A stretch of 64,000 nt of DNA, taken from positions 434,001 through 498,000 of the forward strand of contig NZ_CP125854.1 in assembly GCF_030169785.1 (NCBI RefSeq), in the 5' to 3' direction. The notes under the pieces are model-generated. The model worked only from the letters and a program-made list of their open reading frames with translations, made no database searches and was not told the DNA's origin. Numbering within the stretch: position 1 is the stretch's first letter; every line of letters starts with the position of its first letter. This document shows, one piece after another, positions 57,832-64,000 of this stretch. The DNA is from Bdellovibrio sp. 22V (GTDB lineage Bacteria > Bdellovibrionota > Bdellovibrionia > Bdellovibrionales > Bdellovibrionaceae). The position numbers and the translations under genes are program-made.

Positions 57832-58269
57832 TCACCCCCCTCCCAAAGAGTGAAAAAAATTTTTGAGAAGTGGGCCAAAAAGGAGCATGAGAAAGGCGGG
57901 AAACTGAAATAACAGTAATGGGATCAGCAATAGAAACGGCAATTGCGCAATTTTATTTGTTATTTCCTCATGACAGCTTTCAATCAGCTCCTCTTCTAAA
58001 CGCAAAAGCACATTATAAATGGACTCACCGCGAAGCCCGCGCTCCAAAATCTGCAAAAGAGTCCGCCGATGGAGGGATGAAATGCCCTGAACGCATTCCC
58101 TTGGATCCTGCCCCTGTTGCAGAAGAGCGAGCCATTGCGTAACTTGCGCGGGAAATTCGCCACGATTCTTTTTAACATAAGATAAGACACCCTGTTTGAC
58201 CGATTGCCCCTTCTCAATCGACCGTTTAATGCTTAATAAAAGTTCTAACGGTGGCGCTAAACCTTCCAT
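57832..58269 (-). CDS. TadC-like type II secretion F-domain protein (short)
   Basis: 145 residues from the ATG at 58269, with GGAGG 6 bp upstream; a longer frame reaches 58299. It holds one T2SF/GspF-type helical domain (about 10-105) and a C-terminal membrane hairpin (LPFLLLIPLLLFQFPAFLMLLFGP), the arrangement at the end of TadC. Ordinary TadC has ~290-320 residues, so this is a reduced form. It overlaps the TadB-like gene by 13 bp. Confidence 0.75.
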   Translation of the reverse strand: MEGLAPPLELLLSIKRSIEKGQSVKQGVLSYVKKNRGEFPAQVTQWLALLQQGQDPRECVQGISSLHRRTLLQILERGLRGESIYNVLLRLEEELIESCHEEITNKIAQLPFLLLIPLLLFQFPAFLMLLFGPLLKNFFHSLGGG

Positions 58270-58997
58270 TGCAGCCTCCGACCCACTGAAAATATCCAAA
58301 TAAGGCCCGCGGAAAAGACAAAAAAGGAAAACAAAATCAGAAATCGATGTGCAACGAAGCCGAACTGCACAATCACAAAAGAAAAAAGCGCGAGATAAAG
58401 CGCGGTGACAATTATCGCCTGCATTTTTATTTGTTGGGTGACTTGTCCAGACCTACGTCGAAAATCTTCGTGCATTTTTAATTCTCTGCGGAGCGCGCGA
58501 ACTTGTTCCACGCAACGATTCTGTGATCGATCAATCTCGATCAACTCCTCGCGGAAATCCTTGAGCAGAGCGGATTCTACGGCGATCTCTTTTTGTGTTA
58601 CATGCAAGGATTCGAAAAGTTCCACGAGCTGAAGACGCTGCCATCCGCTTTGCATATCGATCGCTGCGTGAAGCGACGAGCGGAAAGATTTTCCCGTTTG
58701 CAGACCCAAAATCACGCAATCAAGAAGTGGAATGAGCGCACTTCGCAGTCTGCGAAGAAGGAAAAAACGCAAAATCTGCGGAAAAAACTTTAAAGTTATT
58801 AAAAGAATGCCGATGAAAAGCCAGAGTGTGGTGGGCGAAAGAGCACTGCTCGCGGTTAGAAAGCAGATCACAGCAAGGTTTGATATCAAAAGAGATCGAA
58901 CCAAGTGTTGAGAGAATGCAAAATCACGAGCCATCGACATAAGAGTCCGATGAATGAGTGCATGTCCGAGCAATGAAATCGAGAAAACGATGAGCAA
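58257..58997 (-). CDS. TadB-like type II secretion F-domain protein
   Basis: 246 residues from a TTG at 58997, chosen because GGAGG sits 5 bp upstream; an ATG at 59039 lacks any ribosome site. Membrane helices near the N-terminus lead to a T2SF domain (LIPLLDCVILGLQTGKSFRSSLHAA ... LKDFREELIEIDRSQ) and two C-terminal helices. In tad systems TadB and TadC form the inner-membrane platform for the pilus motor. No ATPase or prepilin is next to it. Confidence 0.75.
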   Translation of the reverse strand: MLIVFSISLLGHALIHRTLMSMARDFAFSQHLVRSLLISNLAVICFLTASSALSPTTLWLFIGILLITLKFFPQILRFFLLRRLRSALIPLLDCVILGLQTGKSFRSSLHAAIDMQSGWQRLQLVELFESLHVTQKEIAVESALLKDFREELIEIDRSQNRCVEQVRALRRELKMHEDFRRRSGQVTQQIKMQAIIVTALYLALFSFVIVQFGFVAHRFLILFSFFVFSAGLIWIFSVGRRLQWKV

Positions 58998-59144
58998 AGG
59001 GCACCTCCACCGCCACGAGTGCTCGCAAAAAATATGCAAGGTAAATTTTTTGTTGACGGCGCTGGTCGAATTGCGGAAGACTTAAAGTAAGTAAAGTTTT
59101 TAAAGTTAGAAACAACAACAACGTTTGCATCCTAGGAGGAGCAC

Positions 59145-59255
59145 ATGGCAAAGAAAGCAGCAAAAAAAGCTACTAAGAAAGCAGCTAAGAAAACTACTAA
59201 AAAAGCCGCTAAGAAAACTACAAAGAAAGCTACTAAAAAAGCTTCTAAGAAGTAA
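59145..59255 (+). CDS. 36-residue histone-H1-like Lys/Ala repeat peptide
   Basis: The product is 36 residues of KKAAKK/KKTTKK/KKATKK repeats after MA, containing only Met, Ala, Lys, Thr and one Ser. A strong AGGAGGAG site precedes the ATG, and a perfect GAAA-loop terminator follows at 59285, so it is a self-contained gene. Such sequences resemble H1-like nucleoproteins (compare Chlamydia Hct) and probably bind DNA or RNA. The coding DNA repeats with a ~12-base period. Confidence 0.85.
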   Translation: MAKKAAKKATKKAAKKTTKKAAKKTTKKATKKASKK

Positions 59256-59284
59256 TTCTTACGGAACTAATTTAGTTCTAAAAG

Positions 59285-59313
59285 AAACCCCAGAGGAAAC
59301 TCTGGGGTTTTTT
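59285..59313 (+). terminator. Rho-independent terminator of the Lys/Ala peptide gene
   Basis: AAACCCCAGAG-GAAA-CTCTGGGGTTT with a following TTT tract: 11-bp perfect stem, GAAA tetraloop, six T's. Confidence 0.92.
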
Positions 59314-59606
59314 GTTTTGGGCCATCGTGGCCCAAAACCCCTTCGGGGCTGGCGCGCAAAAATAGCATCCTGCTATTTTTGTACTTTTCTAAAACCCGCG
59401 TCCACAGCGGATTCTAGGGGCATAAGCCAAACAGAAACGCCTCTTCAAATTTTCCGGGAAACCAAAAGATAATCTTTCCAAAAAAGCTGCGACGCCCGGA
59501 ACGGGCAAGCCAAAACAACCCATAGAGGTTGATCAAAAAGGTTCGGATGCGAGGCGGAGGGTTTTTTCTGAAACGCAGGCGTGCTCCAAGCACGTCGGAG
59601 AGAAAG
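59314..59606. other. Noncoding region dense in short-loop hairpins
   Basis: No gene is supported. Perfect hairpins with 3-base loops occur at 59314-59338 (GTTTTGGGCCA/TGGCCCAAAAC), 59358-59380 (AAAAATAGCA/TGCTATTTTT), 59494-59506 (GCCCG/CGGGC) and 59580-59594 (CGTGCT/AGCACG), plus CCCC-TTC-GGGG at 59338-59348. It could be a structured RNA, a series of terminators, or protein-binding sites. A 77-codon frame on the minus strand (59414-59647) overlaps a terminator and is not called. Confidence 0.5.
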
Positions 59607-59641
59607 AAAAAGCCCGACAACGAAGTCAGCCGGGCCTTTTT
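59607..59641. terminator. Bidirectional terminator downstream of the gene at 59653
   Basis: AAAAAGCCCG ... CGGGCCTTTTT with a ~14-base loop and one bulged C. On the minus strand it begins 12 bp after the stop of the outer-membrane protein gene and ends in five T's. Confidence 0.8.
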
Positions 59642-59652
59642 CATCAACCGGA

Positions 59653-60441
59653 TCAGAAATAGTAAAGTGCGCCGATAGAGCCGTTCGGGACGATGATAGA
59701 ACGCTTCACTTCTAGCATCCCAACCAACTCCCCAAAGAAAGACAACCCTGCAAAGTCGCCGGAAAGCTGATTATATTGCAGACCGATCGATGCATTCACA
59801 AAATCCGTGCCAAAACGGCCGTCTTTTTTCTCTCCATCTGTTAAAACGCGGTCTAGGATGTCTGAATTTTCGTATTCGTGGGAACGACCGCGAGAATTGT
59901 ACCAGCGCGAATATCCTACTGTTGTGTAGGGAGCGATGTAGTCGCCGTCGAAGGCATGTTTCCATGAAAGAGAAATAGCGTTGTAACCTGGTCCTGTGCC
60001 AAATCCCGCAACGACGCCGTCGGCATCTTCAAAGTTAAGTTCTAAGTTGGCGCCGATAGCTCCACTGACTCCGCCGGCAGTCAAACCCAATCCTACTTTT
60101 CGGGATTCGCGCATTTTCAATGTCGAATCATAGTGAGCAGCACTCAAGCCAGAGAAATAAGTGTTGTTGGCGCCAGGAATCGAGCGGATGTCGCGATATT
60201 GCGGCGGAACATTGTTAGAGACAGGGGCCGATCCTTCTTCGATAGTCAAAGCGCCTTGATGCCCGCTGTTCTCAGAGACTTGATTTTCCATGCGCATGCT
60301 ACGGCTGTATTCTTTTTCGATCGCTTGCGATTTCATTTTGATGGAATTCGCATCGGAACCTAAATTCAAAGACGCCGCTTGCGCCTGAAGAGAGCCGATA
60401 AGAAGTGCGGCTCCTACGAAACGTACTGAAAGGGAATGCAT
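59653..60441 (-). CDS. Outer-membrane beta-barrel protein of unknown function
   Basis: 262 residues. Signal peptide (cleavage near AQAAS), a ~70-residue polar N-terminal part, then beta-strand repeats (LGLTAGGVSGAIGANLELNFEDADG...) and a C-terminal GALYYF ending in Phe, the barrel-assembly signal. An AAGGAGG-type site precedes the ATG. It follows the MCE-domain gene by 23 bp on the same strand, so it may be part of the lipid-transport operon. Substrate unknown. Confidence 0.8.
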   Translation of the reverse strand: MHSLSVRFVGAALLIGSLQAQAASLNLGSDANSIKMKSQAIEKEYSRSMRMENQVSENSGHQGALTIEEGSAPVSNNVPPQYRDIRSIPGANNTYFSGLSAAHYDSTLKMRESRKVGLGLTAGGVSGAIGANLELNFEDADGVVAGFGTGPGYNAISLSWKHAFDGDYIAPYTTVGYSRWYNSRGRSHEYENSDILDRVLTDGEKKDGRFGTDFVNASIGLQYNQLSGDFAGLSFFGELVGMLEVKRSIIVPNGSIGALYYF

Positions 60442-60464
60442 AAAACCTCCTTTTTTACGGAGAT

Positions 60465-61241
60465 CTAGAAAATGCGCGCTCTCACGCCTTCTTCTTGGAA
60501 GAACTTTTTGATTGCCGGGCCATCAAGTGGCTCCAATCTGAAAAGGAGCTTATGAACGAGGTCATAAGTTTCTTCCGCTTTCTTAGATCTCAAGTTATGC
60601 GTCATGTAAGAAACGTCATCGCTGATTTTGACCGCATTATCAAGAAGTCTTGCGACTTCACGATTCTTGGTCGTTTTATCCAAAAGAACGAGGGTTTTAT
60701 TGAAGTTGGTGGTCAAACGATCCAATTGTTGAATCATATTTGTCACGGAGCCTTCATTTTTCTCCACCAACTCGATGATTTTGCCGGCCAAACCGTAACT
60801 TTGTGAGATCAATTGATCAATTCTTGGCGGATCTTCGCCACGAACATAATCGCCGGAAGAAAATTCGGCCGCCTCAGAACTCCCCGGGGAAACTTCTAAA
60901 AACTTTTCGCCGATCACACCGGCAAGATTGATGAAAAATTTGGAATCTTTACGGACACTGGTCCAGGCTTTTTTATCAATTGTGATGGTGAGACGCAATT
61001 TAACCTCTTCACCATTCGCCATTTTAAAAGAGGGATCGAAGGAAATACTTTTTACTTTTCCAACTTTAATACCCATGACACGCACTGGAGAACCTTCTTC
61101 AATTCCGCCAGCATAGTTGTACATAACATTGAGCTCTTTAGCGCTAGAGAAAGGAGAAACAAAACCCATGAAGTAAGCAAAAACCACCACGAGTACTATG
61201 GAAAGAAACGCTAGCAAACCAACCTTGGTTTCGACTTTCAT
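60465..61241 (-). CDS. mlaD: MCE-domain lipid-binding protein MlaD
   Basis: 258 residues: one N-terminal membrane helix (about 6-28), an MCE domain (about 38-115, with GSPVRVMGIKVGKVKSI), then a helical coiled C-terminal part. MlaD hexamers hold phospholipid in the periplasm and contact the MlaFE ATPase-permease in the inner membrane. Longer than E. coli MlaD (183). It follows the permease genes by 59 bp. Confidence 0.92.
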   Translation of the reverse strand: MKVETKVGLLAFLSIVLVVVFAYFMGFVSPFSSAKELNVMYNYAGGIEEGSPVRVMGIKVGKVKSISFDPSFKMANGEEVKLRLTITIDKKAWTSVRKDSKFFINLAGVIGEKFLEVSPGSSEAAEFSSGDYVRGEDPPRIDQLISQSYGLAGKIIELVEKNEGSVTNMIQQLDRLTTNFNKTLVLLDKTTKNREVARLLDNAVKISDDVSYMTHNLRSKKAEETYDLVHKLLFRLEPLDGPAIKKFFQEEGVRARIF

Positions 61242-61300
61242 AAAACGTCCTTATCTACTTCAGCTTGAGGGCCTCGTGCCCACAGCTCTGTTCGCCGTCC

Positions 61301-62020
61301 CTAATAAAGATAACTAAAAGTATAGGATAAAATAAAATCAATCACAATAATTGCGATGGAGGCCACGACCACAGTATTTGTTGTCGCTCTGCCAACACCT
61401 TCGGCTCCCGATTCACAGCGAAAACCGAAATAACATGCCACTAGAGGAATCACTCCTCCGAAGCAAGCGCCTTTAATGATTGCAAAAACCATGTCCTTAA
61501 ACTGAACAAACCGGTCCATCGAAGTTAAAAACATCGAAGGTGTATAACCCAGATAAGAACTGCTAACCAACATCGCCGATCCGATACAGGCCATGTTCGC
61601 AATGATAGTTAAAATAATTCCGCCCAAGACACAGGCAAGGAATCTTGGCACCACGAGATAGTTCACGGGATCAATTCCCAACATACGAAGCGCATCGATC
61701 TGTTCCGTGATCTGCATGGAACCGACTTCCGAAGCATACCCGGCTCCCACTCGTGACGTCAGAAGAAGCGCTGTTACCACAGCACCTAACTCTCGTAGGA
61801 TAAGAAGGGCGGCAAAACCCGGAACCATGGAATCATTTTGAATCACCATTTTCATATGAAAAGACGACTCAAGAATGGTGACAATGGCCGCGAAAGAAAC
61901 GCAGAAAACGATGATAAGTAAGCTTTTATTTGCCACGAAATACAGCTGTTGGAAGAACTCTTTTCTTCTAAATGGCGGAAGGAAAATGCCGGTGATAGTT
62001 TCAGCAATAAGAGCGATCAT
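61301..62020 (-). CDS. mlaE: MlaE-family permease, second copy
   Basis: 239 residues, multi-pass, of the MlaE/YrbE family. LRELGAVVTALLLTSRVGAGYASEVGSMQITEQIDALRMLGIDPVNYLVVPR is the family signature. It overlaps the upstream permease gene by 4 bp. The two proteins have the same fold but differ clearly in sequence, so they may form a heterodimer around the MlaF ATPase. Confidence 0.9.
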   Translation of the reverse strand: MIALIAETITGIFLPPFRRKEFFQQLYFVANKSLLIIVFCVSFAAIVTILESSFHMKMVIQNDSMVPGFAALLILRELGAVVTALLLTSRVGAGYASEVGSMQITEQIDALRMLGIDPVNYLVVPRFLACVLGGIILTIIANMACIGSAMLVSSSYLGYTPSMFLTSMDRFVQFKDMVFAIIKGACFGGVIPLVACYFGFRCESGAEGVGRATTNTVVVASIAIIVIDFILSYTFSYLY

Positions 62021-62796
62021 GAGCGATATCCCCGAATCATTTGCAGAATAATCTCACCCAAAAAGCTTGTGAGCCAATCCATCACCACAATACAAACCAT
62101 TGTTGTGACGGCTGTGGCAACCACCGATCGACCCACGCCTTTTGCTCCGCCTGTCGTTGTATAACCGCGGAAAGTACAGACCGTCGCCAGAACCAAAGAG
62201 AAAAAGAAGCATTTCACAAGTCCGCTAAGAACAGAGACAGGACTAACAATCGTCGGAACATGACGAAGATATTCTTCAAAGTTCACGCCCGCAAAAGCCT
62301 GTCCCATAAGCATGCCGCCAAAGACAGACATAATCAGGCCGCCTCCTAACAGGAAGAAGCTTGAGATAATAATTCCGATAAATCGCGGGACAATAATTTC
62401 CTGCATCGGATCTGCACCAAGACAGCGAACGGCATCAATTTGTTCTGTCACTCGCATCGTTCCAAGTTCAGCGGAGGTGAATGCTCCCACTTTTCCGCTG
62501 AGCATAAAGGCAATTAAAAGAGGACCCACTTCGCGGAAGGTTCCGCTGGTTGCCAGTCCTCCCAAGTATCCGAGAGCTCCAAACTCTTTCATTTGCATCG
62601 CAAACTGGACTGTCATAATAGCGCCGACAAAAAATCCAGCCATTGCTGTCGTGAAAAAACTGTCCGCTGTGACTTTCCAAATCTGCTCAAAAACTTCATG
62701 GGTTTTCAGCTTCTTTTGAAAAAGTGTTCTTAGAATATTGCGAAGGAAAAGAAGTGTTCCGCCCACTTCGTCGAGAATGGAGATTACGAACGTCAT
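62017..62796 (-). CDS. mlaE: MlaE-family permease, first copy
   Basis: 259 residues, multi-pass. FREVGPLLIAFMLSGKVGAFTSAELGTMRVTEQIDAVRCLGADPMQEIIVPR shows the MlaE signature (E-x-G ... TEQIDA). The N-terminal ~30 residues include an amphipathic region as in MlaE. It overlaps mlaF by 4 bp upstream and the second permease by 4 bp downstream. Confidence 0.9.
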   Translation of the reverse strand: MTFVISILDEVGGTLLFLRNILRTLFQKKLKTHEVFEQIWKVTADSFFTTAMAGFFVGAIMTVQFAMQMKEFGALGYLGGLATSGTFREVGPLLIAFMLSGKVGAFTSAELGTMRVTEQIDAVRCLGADPMQEIIVPRFIGIIISSFFLLGGGLIMSVFGGMLMGQAFAGVNFEEYLRHVPTIVSPVSVLSGLVKCFFFSLVLATVCTFRGYTTTGGAKGVGRSVVATAVTTMVCIVVMDWLTSFLGEIILQMIRGYRS

Positions 62797-63524
62797 GCGC
62801 TGAGAACCTCAGCTAAAAAGTCTTTCACAAGCGGGTGCGTGGATTTTTTTAATTCGTCAGGCGTGCCCAGAGCGACAATCTCGCCTTTGTCTAAAACGAC
62901 AATTCGATCCGCAATAGACAGAGCGCAATTCATGTCATGACTAACCACCAACGAGGTGGTTTTGAGTTCACGGGAAAGATCAAGAATCAACTGATTCACC
63001 GCCGTTGTTGTGACCGGATCCAGTCCCGTCGTCGGCTCGTCGAAAAGCAAAACCCGGGGCTCAAGTGCGATGGTTCGTGCTAAGCTCACTCGTTTTTGCA
63101 TTCCATAAGAAATTTGGCCGGGCTTTTTATTCACGATCCCATGTAAATGCACGAGCTTCAGAGCCTTCATCACTTTGTCTTCAATCGTTTTTTCGTCCAA
63201 GCGATAGTGCCGGCGCAAACCGAAAGCAACGTTTTCAAATATCGTCAATGAATCAAACAAAGCGGGATGTTGAAACACCATTCCGCATTTTTTTCTGACG
63301 GGAAGATATTGTTCTTCGGAAAATTTGGAGACTTCTTCGTTGTCGATCCAAATTTCGCCTTCATCAGGAGTCATCAGACCTACGATATTTTTGAGAAGAA
63401 CCGATTTTCCTGTCCCGGATGTCCCCAAAATAAAAATGATCTCGCCCTCGCGGATTTTCAAATTCAATCCGTTAAGTACCGTCCTTGTACCGAATCTTTT
63501 TACGAGGTTTTTAAACTCAATCAC
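62793..63524 (-). CDS. mlaF: MlaF-type ABC ATPase for lipid transport
   Basis: 243 residues: Walker A GTSGTGKSVLLKN, signature ISYGMQKRVSLAR (SYGMQKR in place of LSGGQ, as is common in MlaF), Walker B VLLFDEPTTGLDPVTT, switch His in SHDMN. It powers lipid movement by the MlaE permeases and MlaD. First gene of the mlaF-mlaE-mlaE-mlaD operon. The direction (import or export of phospholipid) is debated for the family. Confidence 0.94.
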   Translation of the reverse strand: MIEFKNLVKRFGTRTVLNGLNLKIREGEIIFILGTSGTGKSVLLKNIVGLMTPDEGEIWIDNEEVSKFSEEQYLPVRKKCGMVFQHPALFDSLTIFENVAFGLRRHYRLDEKTIEDKVMKALKLVHLHGIVNKKPGQISYGMQKRVSLARTIALEPRVLLFDEPTTGLDPVTTTAVNQLILDLSRELKTTSLVVSHDMNCALSIADRIVVLDKGEIVALGTPDELKKSTHPLVKDFLAEVLSA

Positions 63525-63577
63525 ATAGTCATGTTAGATGCCCGTAAGACAACGGGTCAATAGACAAATCCGAGTAT

Positions 63578-63964
63578 TTATCTGCGTGGAGGAATCCAAA
63601 TGTAGAGTTCCCAGATCAAAAGCGCCACCAAAAGATACTGAAGAGTAAAAATCCAAGGCGGAAATGAAAAGAACATGACTCGTGAAATCCATGTAGCAAT
63701 AAAACCTTGGGAATAGTCGGTCGCTGCCGGATCGCCTTTTCTTAAAGCCTCTTCCCACACCGTCAACGGGCACATCATTCCAATCAAGGATTCAAAAACC
63801 ACAATCAATATCATCGCGAAATGAATTCGCCGCAAGGTTCGGTTGCGTATCCAACTCCAGCCTCTTCGCGCTCCAATCACAATCAGCGGAATCGGCACGA
63901 CAACACCGAGAACATATAAAAAGTGCGCATAAAGAATGATATCCGCAAGGGTTGAAGTATCCAC
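63578..63964 (-). CDS. DUF2784 membrane protein
   Basis: 128 residues with four membrane helices. The layout LADIILYAHFLYVLGVVVPIPLIVIG ... LIGMMCPLTVWEEALRKGDPAATDYSQGFI matches the DUF2784 family, with conserved CPLT and YxxGFI motifs. Function unknown. It lies 53 bp upstream of mlaF on the same strand and could be the first gene of that operon. Confidence 0.85.
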   Translation of the reverse strand: MDTSTLADIILYAHFLYVLGVVVPIPLIVIGARRGWSWIRNRTLRRIHFAMILIVVFESLIGMMCPLTVWEEALRKGDPAATDYSQGFIATWISRVMFFSFPPWIFTLQYLLVALLIWELYIWIPPRR

Positions 63965-64000
63965 ATTTCCACATTCCGTTTCTTCATCTGCAAAAGCAAT

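Noticed and set aside
59145-59255. The Lys/Ala repeat as a simple DNA repeat without coding role
   Set aside because: Strong ribosome site, ATG, intact frame, stop codon and terminator all point to a gene; synonymous third bases vary between repeats.
59414-59647. 77-codon minus-strand frame in the hairpin region
   Set aside because: It would start inside the terminator of the gene at 59653 and covers several RNA hairpins; no support for coding.

Overview
The window looks like chromosome from a predatory Bdellovibrio-type bacterium (Bdellovibrionota). This rests on recognition of protein families and was not checked by a database search. The signs are: a phage-tail-fibre-like adhesin C-terminus at the left edge; many lineage-specific exported proteins of unknown function; a full peptidoglycan toolkit; an FtsEX-EnvC-Ctp operon; an AmgK/MurU pair; sigma-54 and FliA-like promoters; and tightly packed operons with 4-bp overlaps and some TTG/GTG starts. 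I see no insertion sequence, prophage block, CRISPR array, rRNA operon or plasmid function. One tRNA (Phe) is present.

Layout. 1-584: end of a fibre protein. 587-5278 (minus): ftsE-ftsX-envC-ctpA and a small exported protein. 5350-8488: a small unknown, a DUF481 barrel, mscL, and an exported coiled-coil protein behind overlapping FliA-like and sigma-54-like promoters. 8571-15925 (plus): PBP1A, uvrA and an MsbA-type exporter as one operon. 16069-18797: a sigma-54 activator, then a degenerate activator-like protein behind its own sigma-54-like promoter. 18824-20856: amgK-murU, for recycling MurNAc to UDP-MurNAc. 20859-25813 (minus): two Gly-rich, Cys-containing secreted proteins and a TadG-like protein. 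25934-29658: exported protein, nagZ, a TonB-family protein, and a 42-aa basic protein with its own terminator. 29696-32878: an outer-membrane barrel protein, an active M23 peptidase, and an exported possible lipoprotein.

33020-42497: galU, exported protein, priA, CFI-box protein, FAD oxidoreductase, an exported glycolipid glycosyltransferase fused to a papain-like domain, and a membrane histidine kinase. 42772-50060: rpsB, then tsf-pyrH-frr-uppS-cdsA, then rseP-tsaB, the classic translation/lipid/envelope block. 50081-53962: ParA/MinD-like ATPase, J-like/RodZ-like HTH protein, RluD-family synthase, pgeF, mpg. 53959-55314: exported protein, trhA, tRNA-Phe. 55368-58997 (minus): small TadB/TadC-like pair, a 69-aa protein, cystathionine beta-synthase and a cystathionine gamma-lyase/synthase. 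59145-59255: a 36-residue histone-H1-like peptide, then a hairpin-rich noncoding stretch. 59653-63964 (minus): outer-membrane protein, an Mla/MCE lipid transporter with two MlaE permeases, and a DUF2784 protein.

The strongest common theme is the cell envelope: making peptidoglycan (PBP1A, UppS), cutting it (EnvC/FtsEX, M23), recycling it (NagZ, AmgK, MurU), and handling lipids (MsbA, Mla, CdsA, the fusion glycosyltransferase). This suits an organism that digests and remodels prey and its own walls. The most unusual items are the exported glycosyltransferase/papain-like fusion, the sigma-54 activator with its inactive-looking partner, the dual FliA/sigma-54 promoter, the hairpin cluster at 59285-59641, and the very small basic proteins.
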